From a bacterium (GTDB lineage Bacteria; Bacteroidota; Bacteroidia; Cytophagales; Thermonemataceae), in NCBI GenBank assembly GCA_025362415.1, contig JANYGM010000431.1, forward strand, positions 1-5,908: a stretch of 5,908 bases of DNA, written 5' to 3'. Positions 5,375-5,908 of the stretch are shown piece by piece. Made by a program: the position numbers and the translations under genes. The notes under the pieces were generated by a model, which was not told the DNA's origin, ran no database searches, and was given only the letters and a program-made list of their open reading frames with translations. Position 1 is the stretch's first letter, and every line of letters begins with the position of its first letter.

Positions 5375-5414
5375 AAAATAAATAAGTTTTTGATTAGTGA
5401 GGTTTTAGACCTTA
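5375..5414. repeat. Direct repeat copy 2 (about 40 bp)
   Basis: This is the second copy of the element at 5293-5334, 80 bases downstream from core to core. Mismatches in the core are at 5394, 5402 and 5411. The sequence between and after the copies is AT-rich and not clearly repeated. Confidence 0.75.
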
Positions 5415-5599
5415 ATATAATTTTTGGGATTTTTATCTAAGTAGTTTTATCTAAAAAATACTTGTAAGAAAATCTCAAAAAACAACGTAAAATAATACCA
5501 TTATTTTTTGTAGTTTATTGGATTAGCTGATAATTAGCGTTGCCTTATCTACTTGTTTTGGTATATACAAAGCAACACAAAAATTGAGTAGTTACCTAA
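5415..5599. other. AT-rich intergenic sequence without a gene
   Basis: No convincing reading frame was found on either strand. Small features only: TTTTATCTAA occurs twice (5431-5440, 5445-5454); GTTGC (5539-5543) and GCAAC (5572-5576) could pair around a segment containing the 8-bp palindrome GTATATAC (5561-5568). Stops are frequent in all frames. Confidence 0.5.
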
Positions 5600-5678
5600 T
5601 TTGTAGTACGGACAAAAGTAGTACAAATCACAAAATCACTAGAAATAAGCAATAAATAGGTAGGACAAAAGTAGGACA
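5600..5678. repeat. Paired GGACAAAAGTAG repeats, the first inside an inverted repeat
   Basis: GGACAAAAGTAG occurs at 5610-5621 and 5663-5674. The first copy overlaps an imperfect inverted repeat, TTTGTAGTAC (5600-5609) against GTAGTACAAA (5618-5627), with one mismatched pair. On the minus strand each copy contains TACTTTTG, a TAnnTTTG match. The pair could be leftward promoter elements, protein-binding sites or the remains of a recombination site; no gene reads leftward from them. Confidence 0.55.
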
Positions 5679-5706
5679 TCACCAAAAGATAAAGAATAAT
5701 AAGTAA

Positions 5707-5734
5707 TTGTGAATTTTAAATTGTGAATTGTGAA
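5707..5734. repeat. Heptamer tandem repeat (TTGTGAA)
   Basis: In 7-bp steps the units are TTGTGAA (5707), TTTTAAA (5714), TTGTGAA (5721) and TTGTGAA (5728). The same motif with G at the last position, and the same kind of degenerate interposed unit (TTTTCAG), is found on the minus strand of 3943-3977. Confidence 0.75.
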
Positions 5735-5782
5735 TGAATACAAAAGTTTGATAATCAAATAAAACAAAAAAATAACATTAAA

Positions 5783-5790
5783 TATATTTG
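5783..5790 (+). promoter_or_regulatory. Candidate -7 element pointing out of the window
   Basis: TATATTTG matches the Bacteroidota -7 consensus. No -33 TTTG is found at the right distance (the nearest, 5747-5750, is too far). If used, it would drive a gene to the right of the window. Confidence 0.3.
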
Positions 5791-5840
5791 TAACTGTTTA
5801 GGTTAAATATTTAGAAATTGAAACAAATCTATTAAAATGT

Positions 5841-5864
5841 AGGGGCTGGGCTTGCCCCTGCCCT
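5841..5864. repeat. GC-rich palindrome in AT-rich intergenic DNA
   Basis: AGGGGC (5841-5846) pairs with GCCCCT (5854-5859) around TGGGCTT; an alternative outer pairing uses AGGG (5841-5844) with CCCT (5861-5864). Its base composition is unlike everything around it, and its GGGGC...GCTTGCCCC form resembles dispersed palindromes seen in other bacterial genomes. It probably represents a repeat family rather than a terminator, since no T tract follows. Confidence 0.6.
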
Positions 5865-5908
5865 CGTAGAGCAAGTTTTAGCTTATTTTTGTTTGTCGTG
5901 TTGCTTTC

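Noticed and set aside
5293..5734. CRISPR array
   Set aside because: The repeats differ in sequence and spacing and occur at most two to four times; there is no regular repeat-spacer pattern.

Overview
The window reads as a chromosomal stretch from a member of the Bacteroidota, plausibly a Cytophagales-type organism. The genomic AT content is high and none of the gene starts has a clear Shine-Dalgarno sequence. Several intergenic regions carry the TAnnTTTG -7 promoter element typical of the phylum. The gene types also fit: a long AlgI-like MBOAT acyltransferase, an outer-membrane beta-barrel protein, an aromatic amino acid hydroxylase, and small exported beta-rich proteins with a signal peptide ending in FA|Q. 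The assignment is inferred from these traits, not from a database match.

Layout, left to right. At 1-77 is the start of a leftward gene whose first 25 residues look like a ribbon-helix-helix DNA-binding protein. It is divergent from a rightward XRE-type helix-turn-helix regulator (200-556); the shared promoter region holds an approximate 8-bp tandem repeat and a -7 element in each direction. The end of the XRE gene runs into a stretch without a gene (544-730) that folds into a long imperfect hairpin, a small perfect hairpin, a two-part stem and a strong intrinsic terminator. It is a structured 3' UTR or a small RNA and is the least explained part of the window. Next comes a 634-residue MBOAT membrane O-acyltransferase (822-2726) with a large hydrophobic insertion and no visible SGNH/AlgJ-type partner. 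It is followed by an exported beta-barrel protein (2843-3778), an iron-dependent phenylalanine 4-monooxygenase (3982-4734) and a small exported protein of unknown function (4801-5199).

From 5200 to the end (about 700 bases) there is no convincing gene. This stretch holds a perfect 10-bp hairpin, a strong possibly bidirectional terminator, a 40-bp imperfect direct repeat, paired 12-bp repeats, heptamer repeats, a -7-like element and a GC-rich palindrome.

The genes do not form one pathway. The rightward genes are separated by 66 to 265 bases and seem to be mostly independent transcription units. The main cross-cutting pattern is a family of 7-bp tandem repeats in three intergenic regions, two of them directly in front of start codons. 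Two of the three sites (3943-3977 and 5707-5734) are clearly related when one is read on the opposite strand.
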